NCBI GenBank assembly: GCA_018824925.1
Contig: JAHJFH010000218.1
Coordinates: 1 to 5,306 of the forward strand
Reading direction: 5' to 3'
Origin: Thermoplasmatota archaeon
GTDB lineage: Archaea > Thermoplasmatota > E2 > DHVEG-1
Length of the DNA stretch: 5,306 nt
The position numbers and the translations under genes were made by a program. Under the pieces are notes generated by a model. The model was given only the letters and a program-made list of their open reading frames with translations, was not told the origin of the DNA and ran no database searches. Shown in pieces: positions 5,223-5,306 of this stretch; the first letter of the stretch is position 1; the number at the start of each line of letters is the position of its first letter.

Positions 5223-5231
5223 CTCCTCACC
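5223..5231 (-). promoter_or_regulatory. Shine-Dalgarno of the three-helix membrane protein
   Basis: GGTGAGGAG on the minus strand ends 6 nt before the ATG at 5216 and supports that start. Confidence 0.65.
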
Positions 5232-5249
5232 CCTTTTTTTATCATTCTG

Positions 5250-5265
5250 CTTATAAAGGATTTGT
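5250..5265 (-). promoter_or_regulatory. BRE/TATA promoter of the envelope operon
   Basis: AAATCC (5265-5260 on the minus strand) followed by TTTATAAG (5257-5250) forms a BRE plus TATA box. Its centre is about 38 nt before the ATG at 5216, predicting a leader of roughly 12 nt that just includes the Shine-Dalgarno. It would drive the three-helix protein and the lipocalin-like gene together. Confidence 0.55.
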
Positions 5266-5273
5266 TGTACAAC
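5264..5273. promoter_or_regulatory. Perfect 10-bp palindrome upstream of the envelope promoter
   Basis: GTTGTACAAC is a perfect inverted repeat touching the upstream edge of the BRE; a second small palindrome, ACTAGT, overlaps it at 5272-5277. This position suits an activator or a repressor that competes with TFB. Function is inferred from symmetry and place only. Confidence 0.25.
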
Positions 5274-5306
5274 TAGTACCTACGAAATAGAAAAAAATGA
5301 TGATGA

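Noticed and set aside
5234..5240. T7 run as a terminator
   Set aside because: On the plus strand no gene precedes it, and on the minus strand it is an A tract inside the leader and promoter region of the envelope operon.
5297..5306. ATG-ATG-ATG at the right edge as the start of a divergent plus-strand gene
   Set aside because: Only ten bases are visible, there is no Shine-Dalgarno, and the nearest TATA-like box is about 43 nt away. It cannot be supported.
1..5306. tRNA, rRNA, CRISPR array, insertion sequence or riboswitch
   Set aside because: No cloverleaf, repeat-spacer pattern, transposase motif, terminal inverted repeats or structured leader was seen. All gaps between genes are shorter than 90 nt.

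Overview
The window reads as archaeal chromosome, most likely from an AT-rich euryarchaeote of the Thermoplasmata/Thermoplasmatota type. The grounds are two TATA-binding protein (TBP) genes, an archaeal translin/TRAX-family gene, AT-rich TATA boxes with a short A-rich BRE-like stretch upstream, start codons about 25-30 nt from the TATA centre (leaderless or nearly leaderless mRNAs), oligo-T terminators without hairpins, and membrane or secreted proteins of archaeal character. The lineage call is an impression from the TBP sequence and is not proven here.

Plus strand, 1-1932: an information-processing block. A translin/TRAX-like RNA-binding protein (59-754) is followed by a divergent TBP paralogue (829-1368). 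After 15 nt comes a canonical TBP (1384-1932) with a strong Shine-Dalgarno. The divergent TBP has its own promoter and looks leaderless. The canonical TBP has no convincing promoter of its own, so the normal general factor appears to be made from the paralogue's transcript. An imperfect 16-bp palindrome fills the space between that TATA box and the start codon.

Minus strand, 5216 down to 2017: an envelope block that converges on the TBP genes. A three-helix membrane protein with a large outside domain (5216-4104, DUF3068/PorA-like at modest confidence) is translationally linked to a membrane-anchored lipocalin-like protein of the CrtC/AttH type (4095-2869). Next come a 93-residue two-helix membrane protein with a GTG start and its own promoter (2784-2503), and a small secreted, sequon-rich beta-type protein (2430-2017). 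The two blocks meet at 1933-2016, where each strand has a nine-base oligo-T terminator.

The most interesting item is the first TBP. It keeps the saddle fold but has lost several DNA-contact residues, and the acidic residues that normally contact TFB in the second stirrup are replaced by basic ones. It could be a TBP dedicated to an unusual TFB, or a DNA-binding regulator that no longer recruits TFB.
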